From: Bacilli bacterium
Lineage (GTDB): Bacteria > Bacillota_I > Bacilli_A > RF39 > UBA660
Assembly (NCBI GenBank): GCA_900753325.1
Contig: CAADYO010000018.1
Location: forward strand, 1 to 64,000
Direction of reading: 5' to 3'
DNA length: 64,000 nucleotides
Numbering within the stretch: position 1 is the first letter of the stretch; every line of letters starts with the position of its first letter. The position numbers were made by a program, and so were the translations under genes. The notes beneath the pieces were generated by a model. That model saw only the letters and a list, made by a program, of their open reading frames with translations, was not told the DNA's origin and made no database searches. This document shows, piece after piece, positions 8,283-17,121 of the stretch.

Positions 8283-11240
8283 ATGTATATACCTTTATTT
8301 AATAAAAGTAATTATTCATTGCTATCAAGCTTACTAAAAATAGATGATATAATTAAATATGCAAAAAATAATAATATCTCGAGTATCTCCTTAACTGATG
8401 TCAATATGTATGGAACCATGGAGTTTATCAAAAAATGTAGGGAAAACGATATAAAAGCCATTGTTGGTTTAAACGTCATTCTAGAAAAATATAATATTGT
8501 TTTACTCGCAACATCATATCAAGGCTATAAAAGTTTAATTAAATTATCTACTATTCAAAATGAAAGAAGAGTAGAAGAAGATGACTTAAAAACCTATAAT
8601 GCCGATTTGGTATGTCTATTGCCATTTGAATATAAAGAAAATATTGAAACTTTAAAAAAAATATATAGTAATCTATATTTAGGTTATAAAAATAAAAAAG
8701 AAGAAACAGAAGCACTATTACTAACACCAGACATTGTTTTTCTAAGACAAAACTTATATTTCAATAAAACAGATTCTACGTATTTACCTTATCTATATCG
8801 TATCAGAGACGGAAAAACAATTAGTGAAGAGACTGATTATGATATTGATGACCATGAATTAAATATCGAAAATATACTAGAATTAACTGATAATAAAGGC
8901 TTAATTAATACTATGAAGATTGCTGATAGTTGTAATCTTGTCTTTCCTAAAGCTACCAATCTTTTACCAATTTATGAGTGTGACGACCCAGCTACGTATT
9001 TATTTGAACTATGTAAAGCCGGTTTAACAAAAAGATGTAATGGAGAAATTCCTCAAGAATATAAATCACGTTTAACATATGAACTAAAAGTAATTAATGA
9101 AATGGGTTTTTCAAATTATTTTTTAGTTGTTTATGACTTCATCAAGTTTGCTAAGAAAAATAAAATATTAGTAGGGCCTGGTAGAGGAAGCGCTGCTGGT
9201 TCTCTAGTAGCTTATTCCCTAGGTATTACTGATATTGATCCATTAAAATATGACTTATTATTTGAAAGATTTTTAAATCCAGAACGTAAAACTATGCCTG
9301 ATATTGATACAGACTTTCCAGATAATCGTCGCGACGAAGTTATTGAATATGTTATTGAAAAATATGGTAAGAAACGTGTTTCCGGTATTGTTACATTTGG
9401 GACATTAAGTGCCAAACAAGTAATTAGAGACGTCTCAAGAGTTTTAAATATTCCAGGATATAAAGTAGACAGTCTCTCTAAATTTATCCCTGGTTTTACA
9501 AAAGATAAATTAAAAGACTTTTATGAAAAAAGTCCCGCTTTTAGAAGTAGAATAGATAGTGATACTTCACTAACTGAAATGTATAAAATTGCTCTTAAAT
9601 TAGAAGGTTTTCCACGTCATACCTCTTCACACGCTGCTGGTATTGTTATGAGTAGAGTAGATTTAGATGAAGTTGTTCCTCTAACTGTAGGAGATAATAT
9701 GTACCTAACTAGTTATTCAATGGAGTACCTAGAAGACTTAGGATTATTAAAAATGGACTTTTTAGGTCTAAAAAATCTAACAATTATTGCTAATATTTTA
9801 ACGGATATAAAAAATCAAACAGGAACAGCAATAGACTTTTCTAAAATACCCTTAGATGATAAAGAAACTATAAAAATATTTGAAGAAGCTAATACTTCTG
9901 GAATTTTCCAATTTGAATCAACTGGTATGCGTAATTTCTTACGTCGCCTAAAGCCAAATTCATTTGAAGATATCTTCGCTGCTATTGCTTTATTTAGACC
10001 AGGTGCTGCCATAAATATTGACTCATATATCAGAAGAAAACATGGTGAAGAAAAAATAGAATATTTAGATCCGTCATTAGAAAGTATAACTAAAAATACT
10101 TATGGAATTTTAGTTTATCAAGAGCAAATAATGCAGGTAGCACGACTTTATGCTAATTATACCTATGGTGAAGCTGATATTTTAAGAAGAGCTATGAGTA
10201 AGAAAAAAATAGACCTACTTAAAAACGAAGAAGAAAAGTTTATTTCTAAAAGTATTGCCGCTGGTCATGACAAAGAAAAATCTAAAAGTATCTTTGAATT
10301 AATATTAAATTTTGCCGGATATGGTTTTAACAGATCACACTCTGTTGCATATTCAATTATTGCCTATAAAATGGCTTATTTAAAATGTCACTATAAAACA
10401 ATTTTCTTTGCCAACCTTTTAACAAACGTTATTGGTAGTGAATCCAAAACTCATGAATATATCATGGAAGCAAAAGCTAATAAAATAGAAGTCCTAAAGC
10501 CAACAATTAATGACTCTGGTGATAGATATTTAGTAAAAGATAATAAAATAATTTATCCACTTTCTAATATTAAATCAATTGGCACAGTTGTTACTAAATC
10601 AATAGAAGAAGCCAAAAATAATCAAAACTTCACTGATATTTACGATTGCTTTAGTAGGTTATATATAAAAGGAATTGGTAAGAAAACATTTGAAGTATTA
10701 ATATATGCTAATGTCTTTAAAGAATTTAACTATAATAGAGCAACTCTAATCTACAACTTAGATAGTCTCTTTAATTATGCTGAATTAACTAAAGATATAG
10801 ACCCATCTCTTGTAATGAAACCGGAAATAGAAATACAAAAAGAGTATCGCAGTGACTTTCTACTTGAAAAAGAAAAAGATGTTTTTGGTTTTTACTTATC
10901 ATCACATCCAACAAATTTATTTAAAAAAGACAATCCATACTGCATACCATTAAACGAAATAGAAAAATATTTCTCTAAAAAAGTAGATACTCTAATATTA
11001 GTTGATAAAATAAAAATAATTAACACCAAAAACGGTGAAAAAATGGCTTTCCTAACAGGTAGTGATGAAACATCAACTATGGAGTACACGTTATTTCCTA
11101 AAGTATATAATGAATATAGTGATATTCAAAAAGGCGATTTATTAAAAGTAAGAGGAAGAGTTGAAAAGAGATTAAACCAATATCAAATTATTGTCGAAAA
11201 AGTTAGAAACTTACAAGCTGGTGATATAGATGAAAAATAA
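8283..11240 (+). CDS. dnaE: DNA polymerase III alpha subunit, DnaE type
   Basis: A 985-residue replicative polymerase subunit, shorter than the common 1,050-1,160. The PHP domain (about 1-200) is degenerate: the usual HxHSxYSLLDG start is replaced by LFNKSNYSLLSS, with no metal-binding histidines. The palm has GPGRGSAAGSLVAY near residue 300 and the catalytic PDIDTDFPD near 338. Helix-hairpin-helix IKGIGKKTFEVL lies near 795, and an OB-fold near 915-975. There is no PolC-type exonuclease. The start follows AAGGAGATGTT. The stop overlaps lspA by 11 bases, indicating translational coupling. Confidence 0.95.
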   Translation: MYIPLFNKSNYSLLSSLLKIDDIIKYAKNNNISSISLTDVNMYGTMEFIKKCRENDIKAIVGLNVILEKYNIVLLATSYQGYKSLIKLSTIQNERRVEEDDLKTYNADLVCLLPFEYKENIETLKKIYSNLYLGYKNKKEETEALLLTPDIVFLRQNLYFNKTDSTYLPYLYRIRDGKTISEETDYDIDDHELNIENILELTDNKGLINTMKIADSCNLVFPKATNLLPIYECDDPATYLFELCKAGLTKRCNGEIPQEYKSRLTYELKVINEMGFSNYFLVVYDFIKFAKKNKILVGPGRGSAAGSLVAYSLGITDIDPLKYDLLFERFLNPERKTMPDIDTDFPDNRRDEVIEYVIEKYGKKRVSGIVTFGTLSAKQVIRDVSRVLNIPGYKVDSLSKFIPGFTKDKLKDFYEKSPAFRSRIDSDTSLTEMYKIALKLEGFPRHTSSHAAGIVMSRVDLDEVVPLTVGDNMYLTSYSMEYLEDLGLLKMDFLGLKNLTIIANILTDIKNQTGTAIDFSKIPLDDKETIKIFEEANTSGIFQFESTGMRNFLRRLKPNSFEDIFAAIALFRPGAAINIDSYIRRKHGEEKIEYLDPSLESITKNTYGILVYQEQIMQVARLYANYTYGEADILRRAMSKKKIDLLKNEEEKFISKSIAAGHDKEKSKSIFELILNFAGYGFNRSHSVAYSIIAYKMAYLKCHYKTIFFANLLTNVIGSESKTHEYIMEAKANKIEVLKPTINDSGDRYLVKDNKIIYPLSNIKSIGTVVTKSIEEAKNNQNFTDIYDCFSRLYIKGIGKKTFEVLIYANVFKEFNYNRATLIYNLDSLFNYAELTKDIDPSLVMKPEIEIQKEYRSDFLLEKEKDVFGFYLSSHPTNLFKKDNPYCIPLNEIEKYFSKKVDTLILVDKIKIINTKNGEKMAFLTGSDETSTMEYTLFPKVYNEYSDIQKGDLLKVRGRVEKRLNQYQIIVEKVRNLQAGDIDEK

Positions 11241-11700
11241 AAAAAATATCTATTTAATAGGATTTATTGTTCTACTAATAGATCAACTGGTAAAACTAAT
11301 TATTAAAAATGCCTTATCACTAAATCAAGAAGTAATAGTTATAAAAAATTTCTTTTCTATTCATTATCTTCAAAATGAAGGAGCGGCTTTTTCTATTTTT
11401 CAAAATAAAACACTGTTCTTAATACTAACTGCTTTAATCTGCTTAGTAATTTTAATTATCTACATTCAAAAAGAAAATAACCTAAACAAAATATCGACTA
11501 TTTCTCTAGGACTCTTACTAGCAGGTATTTCTGGTAACTTAATAGATCGTCTCATCTATAAAAAGGTAATTGATTTCCTGTCGTTTACTATTTTTAACTA
11601 CGACTTTGCCGTATTTAATATTGCCGATATTGCTATAACAACAGGTGCACTTCTTTTACTAATTAACTGTATCAAAGAAGAATTAACTTCTAAAAAATAA
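11230..11700 (+). CDS. lspA: Lipoprotein signal peptidase (signal peptidase II)
   Basis: A 156-residue membrane aspartyl protease that removes signal peptides from prolipoproteins. Four membrane segments are visible. Conserved blocks are DQLVKLIIK near residue 19, NEGAAFSIF near 50, the first catalytic Asp in GNLIDRL near 106, and the second in FNIADIAI near 132. Length is normal. It starts inside the end of dnaE and is followed by a hairpin before rluD. The lspA-rluD order is shared with Bacillus. Confidence 0.95.
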   Translation: MKNKKNIYLIGFIVLLIDQLVKLIIKNALSLNQEVIVIKNFFSIHYLQNEGAAFSIFQNKTLFLILTALICLVILIIYIQKENNLNKISTISLGLLLAGISGNLIDRLIYKKVIDFLSFTIFNYDFAVFNIADIAITTGALLLLINCIKEELTSKK

Positions 11701-11716
11701 AATAAATAATGCGACT

Positions 11717-11750
11717 ATAATCATCAAATACTTTTGATGATTATATTGTT
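11717..11750 (+). terminator. Strong hairpin, probable terminator after lspA
   Basis: ATAATCATCAAA and TTTGATGATTAT form a perfect 12-bp stem with loop TACT. The following tract is interrupted (ATTGTTTTG), so termination efficiency is uncertain. Confidence 0.55.
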
Positions 11751-11789
11751 TTGTGATAAAATAGTAAAGAAATACCCGGAGGTGCACTT

Positions 11790-12677
11790 ATGATAAGAGT
11801 AGAAGAAGAACAAACTATGCGCCTAGATGCTTATTTAGCTTTAAAACTAAATCTATCTAGAAGTAAAGTTCAAAAATTAATTAAAGAAGAAAAAGTATTA
11901 GTAAATAATAAAATTGTTAATTCTAATTATCTTGTTAAATTAAATGACGAAATATTAGTAAATGATGAACTAAATTATGAGATAAATGTTGAACCAGAAA
12001 ATATTCCAATTGATATAGTTTATGAAGATGATGATTTATTAGTAATTAATAAAACCTCTGGCATGGTTGTTCATCCAGCCCCAGGTCATTATACAAAAAC
12101 TTTAGTTAATGCCTTATTATATAGATTTAATTTAACATCAGGAGAAAAAATCAGACCTGGTATAGTTCATCGACTAGATAAAGATACATCTGGTCTTATG
12201 TTAGTTGCTAAAAATGAAGAAACACATGAAAAACTATCTGAAATGATTAGTAAAAAAGAAGTGGAAAGACATTATCTGGCAATCACAGAAGGTGTTATAA
12301 AACATGATACTGGAACAATAGATGCACCAATTGGTAGAGATCCAAATAACAGACAAAAAATGAAAGTAACAGATATAAATGCTAAAGAAGCTATAACTCA
12401 TTTTAAAGTTCTTGAAAGATTTAAAAATAATACCTTAATTGAATGTATCTTAGAAACAGGAAGAACTCATCAAATAAGAGTTCACTTATCATACATAAAT
12501 CACCCAATTGTAAATGATCCAGTTTATGGTAGGGGAAAATGCAGTGAGTTTGGCCAAATGTTACACTCAGCAAGTATTAAATTTAATCATCCAAGAACTG
12601 GCAAAGAACTATTCTTTAAAGCTGATCCACCTCTAGAATTTATGCAAAAATTAAATGAATTAAGAGAAGATAAATAA
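11790..12677 (+). CDS. rluD: RluD-family 23S rRNA pseudouridine synthase
   Basis: A 295-residue RNA-modifying enzyme. The S4 RNA-binding domain is at residues 10-70 (RLDAYLALKLNLSRSKVQKL). The RluA/RluD catalytic domain follows, with GIVHRLDKDTSGLMLVAK near residue 127 carrying the catalytic Asp. GRTHQIRVHL near 223 completes the signature. By family it modifies uridines of 23S rRNA helix 69 or related sites; the exact target is not proven here. The start follows CGGAGGTGCACTT. It converges with the tspO gene with only two bases between stops. Confidence 0.93.
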   Translation: MIRVEEEQTMRLDAYLALKLNLSRSKVQKLIKEEKVLVNNKIVNSNYLVKLNDEILVNDELNYEINVEPENIPIDIVYEDDDLLVINKTSGMVVHPAPGHYTKTLVNALLYRFNLTSGEKIRPGIVHRLDKDTSGLMLVAKNEETHEKLSEMISKKEVERHYLAITEGVIKHDTGTIDAPIGRDPNNRQKMKVTDINAKEAITHFKVLERFKNNTLIECILETGRTHQIRVHLSYINHPIVNDPVYGRGKCSEFGQMLHSASIKFNHPRTGKELFFKADPPLEFMQKLNELREDK

Positions 12678-12679
12678 AC

Positions 12680-13141
12680 TTATCTTGCATTCATAACATA
12701 AATTGTTAAAGATAAAATACAAGCAAATAAAGATAAAAGTACGTAAGGATCTAAAAACTTACTACTTTTTTCTCTTAAGTCATTTGTCTCCTTATATAAG
12801 AATAGACAAGAAATAAAAACTATTAAGCAATCAACAAAAGCTAAAAAATTATTTTTTAGTCCAAAGAAAATTAGTGTATAAGCTTGATTAAAAATATAAT
12901 TAACCAAAAGTGCTATTTTGTAAGACTTTGGAATTTTTCTTATACCATAAGTATCAATAATTCCATATATACTTATTGCAATTAAAATATATATTATTGT
13001 CCAAGCTATACCATAAAAAGCCTTTGGTGGACAAAAAAATGGCAAACTTAAATTATCAAAATAACTATAGTCAACTGGAATAATACTAGATAAAAACCAA
13101 GGTAGTAAACATAAAATAAAAATAAATACTTTCTTTAACAA
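12680..13141 (-). CDS. tspO: TspO/MBR family membrane protein
   Basis: A 153-residue, five-segment membrane protein of the translocator-protein family, which binds tetrapyrroles and related ligands. The family signature is present as LSLPFFCPPKAFYGIAWTII, matching the P-x-W-x-PP...FxxxWT pattern with the first Trp replaced by Phe. I place the start at TTG 13141 because the AGAGGTG ribosome site lies six bases before it. A GTG at 13150 in the same frame would sit inside that site. The stop is adjacent to that of rluD on the other strand. Confidence 0.85.
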   Translation of the reverse strand: MLKKVFIFILCLLPWFLSSIIPVDYSYFDNLSLPFFCPPKAFYGIAWTIIYILIAISIYGIIDTYGIRKIPKSYKIALLVNYIFNQAYTLIFFGLKNNFLAFVDCLIVFISCLFLYKETNDLREKSSKFLDPYVLLSLFACILSLTIYVMNAR

Positions 13142-13207
13142 AAATATCACCTCTTTTCTTATTTTATGTTTTAGTATATAATATTATTAGTTTTTTAGGA
13201 GGAAAAA

Positions 13208-14359
13208 ATGGAAACAGATATAATGCAAGATGATAAAAATGTAATAGTAATGAAATTGCTACATTATTTCATCACTGAGAAAAATTATAATCCTATCATA
13301 TTACAAGGTGTAGAAAACGAAATATGGCTTGAAAATTTAAATGAAGATTACAAAGTAGTCCGTATAGTGTCTGGCTATATTCATAATGATGCACAATTTG
13401 ACTTTGATAAATTTAAAACAAAACGTATTATTAAAAAAATACGTAAAAAGACTCTCTCATTTAACATGAATGTTTTAAGTATTTTTCTAAATTTAGGAGA
13501 AAATGTTAGTGAAAATTTAGAAAGTAATCCAAATGCACTTTGTGTCCGCGTTGATGAAGAGTCCGATTTGAAGAAAAGTGAAGTTTTAAAAAAGACTTTT
13601 CCAGATTTGAGTAAAAATTTAAAATATACTGAAAAAGGAATAGATTTATTTATGAAGATAACAGATGATATTAATAAGCACAATAGAGATGATGCTAAAA
13701 GAGTAGAAAATGTTTTTAAAATGAAAAGCCCAATTATTACATATATCTTAGTTGCTATAAATTTATTCATGTATATATTACCAATAGCTACTGGAACTTA
13801 CGATGAAATAATAGCTAATTACAGTATTTATGGTCCAAGTATTAGAGCTGGACAATACTATCGTTTACTTACAGGAGCGTTTCTTCATGCTAACCTTGTT
13901 CACTTACTATTTAACTGCTATGCTCTAACAATAATAGGTACTCAGTTAGAAAGCTTTCTTGGTAAAACAAAATATATATTAATTTATCTTTTCTCAGCAA
14001 TAATTGCCTCTTTATTCTCTATGACTTTTGCTGGTAATTATTGTTCCATTGGAGCATCAGGTGCCATTTTTGGTTTAATGGGTTCATTGGTATATTTTGG
14101 ATATCACTATCGAGTTTACCTAGGAAATGTTGTTAAAAGTCAAATTATACCATTAATTTTAATGAACTTAGCTCTAGGCTTTATCTTACCAGGTGTTGAT
14201 AATTCTGCTCACATTGGTGGCTTATTAGGTGGAGCATTAATTACTGTTGCCCTAGGTGTAAAAGATAAAACAACAACATTCGAAAAAATCAATGGTTTAA
14301 TAGTCACAGTATTATTTACAGCTTTTGTAATTTATATGGCATTTGTTTATTCTGTATAG
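13208..14359 (+). CDS. Rhomboid family intramembrane serine protease
   Basis: A 383-residue protein. The N-terminal 175 residues form a soluble cytoplasmic domain, as in Bacillus GluP/YqgP. A six- to seven-helix rhomboid domain follows. Visible motifs are GAFLHANLVHLLFNCY near residue 222, the catalytic Ser in GASGAIFGLMG near 284, and the catalytic His in NSAHIGGLLGG near 336. The C-terminal TPR region of GluP is absent. The start follows a strong TAGGAGG site. Substrates are unknown; membrane protein quality control is the likely role by family. Confidence 0.92.
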   Translation: METDIMQDDKNVIVMKLLHYFITEKNYNPIILQGVENEIWLENLNEDYKVVRIVSGYIHNDAQFDFDKFKTKRIIKKIRKKTLSFNMNVLSIFLNLGENVSENLESNPNALCVRVDEESDLKKSEVLKKTFPDLSKNLKYTEKGIDLFMKITDDINKHNRDDAKRVENVFKMKSPIITYILVAINLFMYILPIATGTYDEIIANYSIYGPSIRAGQYYRLLTGAFLHANLVHLLFNCYALTIIGTQLESFLGKTKYILIYLFSAIIASLFSMTFAGNYCSIGASGAIFGLMGSLVYFGYHYRVYLGNVVKSQIIPLILMNLALGFILPGVDNSAHIGGLLGGALITVALGVKDKTTTFEKINGLIVTVLFTAFVIYMAFVYSV

Positions 14360-14366
14360 AAAATAA

Positions 14367-14395
14367 TTGTAATGAAAAACAATAAATGATAAAAT
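14367..14395 (+). promoter_or_regulatory. Promoter of the ireB operon
   Basis: TTGTAA and TAAAAT are separated by 17 bases, 29 bases before the ireB start, with an AGGTGATT ribosome site between. Confidence 0.6.
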
Positions 14396-14424
14396 AAATA
14401 TATAGATTAAAATGAGGTGATTAT

Positions 14425-14679
14425 ATGCCAGAAGATAAGACTAGTTTATTTGAAGTTAAAAGTATTGACACTAAATTAGCTAGAGATATTTTAAATGAAG
14501 TATATGTTGCATTAAAAGAAAGAGGGTACAATCCTAATAATCAAATTGTTGGATACCTAATATCAGGAGACCCTGGTTATATTTCAAGTTATAAAGATGC
14601 TAGAAATAAAATCCAAGAAATTGATCGTGCCAAGATTGTAGAAATTCTTCTTACTGAATTTCAAAAAGAAAACCTATGA
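14425..14679 (+). CDS. ireB: IreB family regulatory phosphoprotein (UPF0297/YrzL)
   Basis: An 84-residue protein of the IreB/YrzL family, which in enterococci is phosphorylated by the PASTA kinase IreK and affects cell-wall stress tolerance. The near-invariant stretches LARDILNEVYVALKERGYNP and YLISGDPGYISSY are present. The kinase target would be a Thr near the N-terminus (DKTSLF). It is the first gene of the operon ireB-ruvX-yrzB-mltG-trmR, the same order as yrzL-yrrK-yrzB-yrrL-yrrM in Bacillus. Its end overlaps ruvX by four bases. Confidence 0.94.
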   Translation: MPEDKTSLFEVKSIDTKLARDILNEVYVALKERGYNPNNQIVGYLISGDPGYISSYKDARNKIQEIDRAKIVEILLTEFQKENL

Positions 14680-15092
14680 AATATCTTGGACTAGACCTAG
14701 GAAGTAGAACCCTAGGAGTTTCAACAAGTGATAATACTGGGTTAATAGCAACAAGCTATACTGTTCTTCATCATAATGAAGAATACGATAGACTAATTCA
14801 AGAAGTGAAGAAAATAGTTGATGAACTAAAAATAGAAGCTATAGTACTAGGCTTTCCTAAAAATATGAATAATACCATAGGTCCAAAAGGAGAACTAAGT
14901 CTAAATTTTCAAAAAAAACTAGAACAAGAATTAAATATTCCAGTATATTTACAGGACGAACGTCTAACAACAAAAAGTGCAACCGATACATTGATAATGG
15001 GAAATGTTTCTCGAAAGAAAAGAAAAAAAGTAGTAGATAGCCTTGCTGCTACAATAATATTACAAAGTTATTTAGATAGGAAAGGAAAATAA
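14676..15092 (+). CDS. ruvX: Holliday junction resolvase-like YqgF/RuvX nuclease
   Basis: A 138-residue RNase H-fold protein, normal family length. Catalytic acidic residues are visible in LDLGSRTLGVSTSD (residue 6 region), in the DERLTT block near residue 96, and in KVVDSLAATIIL near 121. The family is essential in many bacteria and processes the 16S rRNA 5' end; a Holliday-junction role is also proposed. It is coupled to ireB by an ATGA overlap and followed after one base by the DUF1292 gene. Confidence 0.94.
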   Translation: MKYLGLDLGSRTLGVSTSDNTGLIATSYTVLHHNEEYDRLIQEVKKIVDELKIEAIVLGFPKNMNNTIGPKGELSLNFQKKLEQELNIPVYLQDERLTTKSATDTLIMGNVSRKKRKKVVDSLAATIILQSYLDRKGK

Positions 15093-15093
15093 A

Positions 15094-15387
15094 ATGAAAG
15101 ATACAAAATTTACAATGATTGATGAAAATGGAAATGAAAGAGAATATGAAGTTCTATTTACATTTGAAAGTGAGGAAACAAATAAAAATTATATAGTCTA
15201 TACAGATAATACAACAGATGCAACAGGGAATGTAGAAGTATATGCATCTATTTATGATCCTAAAAATCCAAATAGTAAACTAGAACCAATTGAAACAGAA
15301 AAAGAGTGGAAGGTTATTGAGACAATTTTAAATACATTACAAGAAGAAGTTAAGAAAAAAGTTCAAGCAGAAAGTAATGAGCAATAG
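15094..15387 (+). CDS. yrzB: DUF1292 protein (YrzB family)
   Basis: A 97-residue acidic cytoplasmic protein. The family pattern is visible: FTMIDENGNEREYEVLFTFE at the start, then NYIVYTDN, VEVYASIYDP and the C-terminal EKEWKVIETILNTL. The function is unknown, but it is always linked to ruvX and ireB in Bacilli. It has normal length and sits inside the operon, with the mltG start about 30 bases beyond. Confidence 0.93.
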   Translation: MKDTKFTMIDENGNEREYEVLFTFESEETNKNYIVYTDNTTDATGNVEVYASIYDPKNPNSKLEPIETEKEWKVIETILNTLQEEVKKKVQAESNEQ

Positions 15388-15418
15388 CTCTTTATTTTTT
15401 AAGAAAAGAAGGAGAATT

Positions 15419-16492
15419 ATGGCAGTAAGAAAGAAACCAAAACCATTACTATATATTATATCAGCAATAATTTTAGTCGTGATAATTGCAATATGTACCC
15501 TAAGTTACCTTAAATCGCCTGTAGATAAAAAAGATAGTAATGCTATAGAAGTTGTGATACCAGCTGGATCAAGTACAAAGCAAATTGCTAGTATTTTAAA
15601 AGAAAAGAAATTAATAAAAAGTAACGTATACTTCGAAGTCTATGTTAGAGTAATTAAAAAAGCAACACTTAAAGCTAGCACATACTCTTTAAATAAAAGT
15701 ATGTCAGTTGAAAAAATAGTAACAGTTTTAAGTGAAGGCAATAGTTATAATCCGGCCGAAATAAAATTAACATTTAAAGAAGGAAAAAGACTAACTGACT
15801 ATGTTGGTATAATTGCAAATAGTACTAATCATAGCCAGGAAGAAATAGAAAGTACACTTAAAAGCCCAGATTATTTAAAACAACTTATCCAAAAATACTG
15901 GTTTTTAACAGATGAAATTCTAAATTCTAATATCTACTATCCATTAGAAGGATATCTATTCCCAGATACATATTATTTTGCTAATAAAGATGTAAAAATA
16001 ACTGAAATAATTGAAAAGATATTAGATCAAACTGCTAAAGTATTAGAACAATATAAAACAAGTATTGAAAGTTCATCACTTTCAACACACGAAATAATAA
16101 CGCTAGCTTCTATAATTGAAAAAGAAGGAAAAAGTACTGATTTTAGGAATATTTCATCAGTTTTCTATAATAGACTTGCTGTATCAATGAAATTACAAAG
16201 TTGTGCAACAGCTTACTATGGTATGGGTATGGACTTTACTGATGTTGGTATTGCTACTAGTGAAATGATTAATAATAAAAATCCATACAATACTTATAAC
16301 ATTACTGGTCTACCAGTAGGACCGATTTCAATGCCTGGCTCAAATGCTATTAATGCTGCAGTTAATCCAGCAAGTACAAAAAATTTATTCTTTATCTCTG
16401 ATAATGAAGGAAAGACATATTTCTTTGAAACAGCCGAAGAACACGCTAAGAAAAAGGCAGAGCTTATCAAGGCTGGTAAATGGGAAAGATAA
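15419..16492 (+). CDS. mltG: Endolytic murein transglycosylase MltG (YceG)
   Basis: A 357-residue membrane-bound lytic transglycosylase that cuts nascent peptidoglycan glycan strands. It has a short basic cytoplasmic tail, one membrane segment around residues 10-31, a LysM-like region (IPAGSSTKQIASILKEKKLI), and the YceG domain. The catalytic Glu is in ASIIEKEGKS near residue 236. YNITGLPVGPISMPG near 300 is a family hallmark. The ATG chosen follows AAGGAGAATT; a frame extending 14 codons upstream has no better start. Its presence shows the cell makes peptidoglycan. Confidence 0.95.
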   Translation: MAVRKKPKPLLYIISAIILVVIIAICTLSYLKSPVDKKDSNAIEVVIPAGSSTKQIASILKEKKLIKSNVYFEVYVRVIKKATLKASTYSLNKSMSVEKIVTVLSEGNSYNPAEIKLTFKEGKRLTDYVGIIANSTNHSQEEIESTLKSPDYLKQLIQKYWFLTDEILNSNIYYPLEGYLFPDTYYFANKDVKITEIIEKILDQTAKVLEQYKTSIESSSLSTHEIITLASIIEKEGKSTDFRNISSVFYNRLAVSMKLQSCATAYYGMGMDFTDVGIATSEMINNKNPYNTYNITGLPVGPISMPGSNAINAAVNPASTKNLFFISDNEGKTYFFETAEEHAKKKAELIKAGKWER

Positions 16493-16504
16493 GGTGACAA
16501 AAAA

Positions 16505-17101
16505 ATGACAAACGTCTATGAAACAATAAAAGAAATACGAGAATATGCAGAAAAAAATAATGTTCCAATAATGATGGATGATGGTATTAAATATTTAATT
16601 AACTATATAAATAAAAACCAAGTCAAAAGTGTCCTAGAAATAGGAACTGCAATAGGATATTCTGCTATAATGATGGCTCTATCTAATAAAGATCTTTTCA
16701 TAACAACAATTGAACGTGATGAAAAAAGATATTTAGAAGCCTTGAAAAATATTAAAAAGTTAAATTTAGAAAATAGAATAACTTTAGTTTTTAATGATGC
16801 TTTAGATGCAAATATTTCCGAAAAATTTGACTTAATTTTTATAGATGCTGCCAAAGCACAAAGTATAAAATTTTTTGAAAAGTTTGAAAAAAATCTAAAT
16901 CCAGATGGTACTATCATTACTGATAATATTAAATTTCATGGACTTGTAGATAAAAAAGAAGAAGAAATAGAAAGTCGTAACCTAAGAGCTCTTGTTCGCA
17001 AAGTAAAAAACTACATCGAGTTCTTAAGAACAAATGAACATTACAAAACAGAATTTTTAGACATTGGTGATGGACTATCTGTAAGTAAAAAATTAAACTG
17101 A
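16505..17101 (+). CDS. trmR: SAM-dependent O-methyltransferase, TrmR/YrrM type
   Basis: A 198-residue class I methyltransferase of the O-methyltransferase family 3. The SAM site VLEIGTAIGYSAIMMA lies near residue 41. TTIERDEKR (acidic end of strand 2) is near 74, and FIDAAKAQ with TDNIKFHG near 113-140 provide the metal and catalytic residues. The Bacillus orthologue YrrM/TrmR methylates 5-hydroxyuridine at tRNA position 34. Conservation of the operon and of the two U32 genes downstream (which make ho5U) supports the same role. It ends in TGA. Confidence 0.9.
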   Translation: MTNVYETIKEIREYAEKNNVPIMMDDGIKYLINYINKNQVKSVLEIGTAIGYSAIMMALSNKDLFITTIERDEKRYLEALKNIKKLNLENRITLVFNDALDANISEKFDLIFIDAAKAQSIKFFEKFEKNLNPDGTIITDNIKFHGLVDKKEEEIESRNLRALVRKVKNYIEFLRTNEHYKTEFLDIGDGLSVSKKLN

Positions 17102-17121
17102 AATAGAAACAGGTGAGTATT

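Noticed and set aside
13142..13207. Shared divergent promoter between tspO and the rhomboid gene
   Set aside because: A TATAAT at 13177-13182 exists for the rhomboid gene, but no acceptable -35 box could be found for either direction.
13381..13770. 129-residue minus-strand frame inside the rhomboid gene
   Set aside because: It lies fully within the soluble domain of a clear family member, and its composition is that of a reverse shadow.
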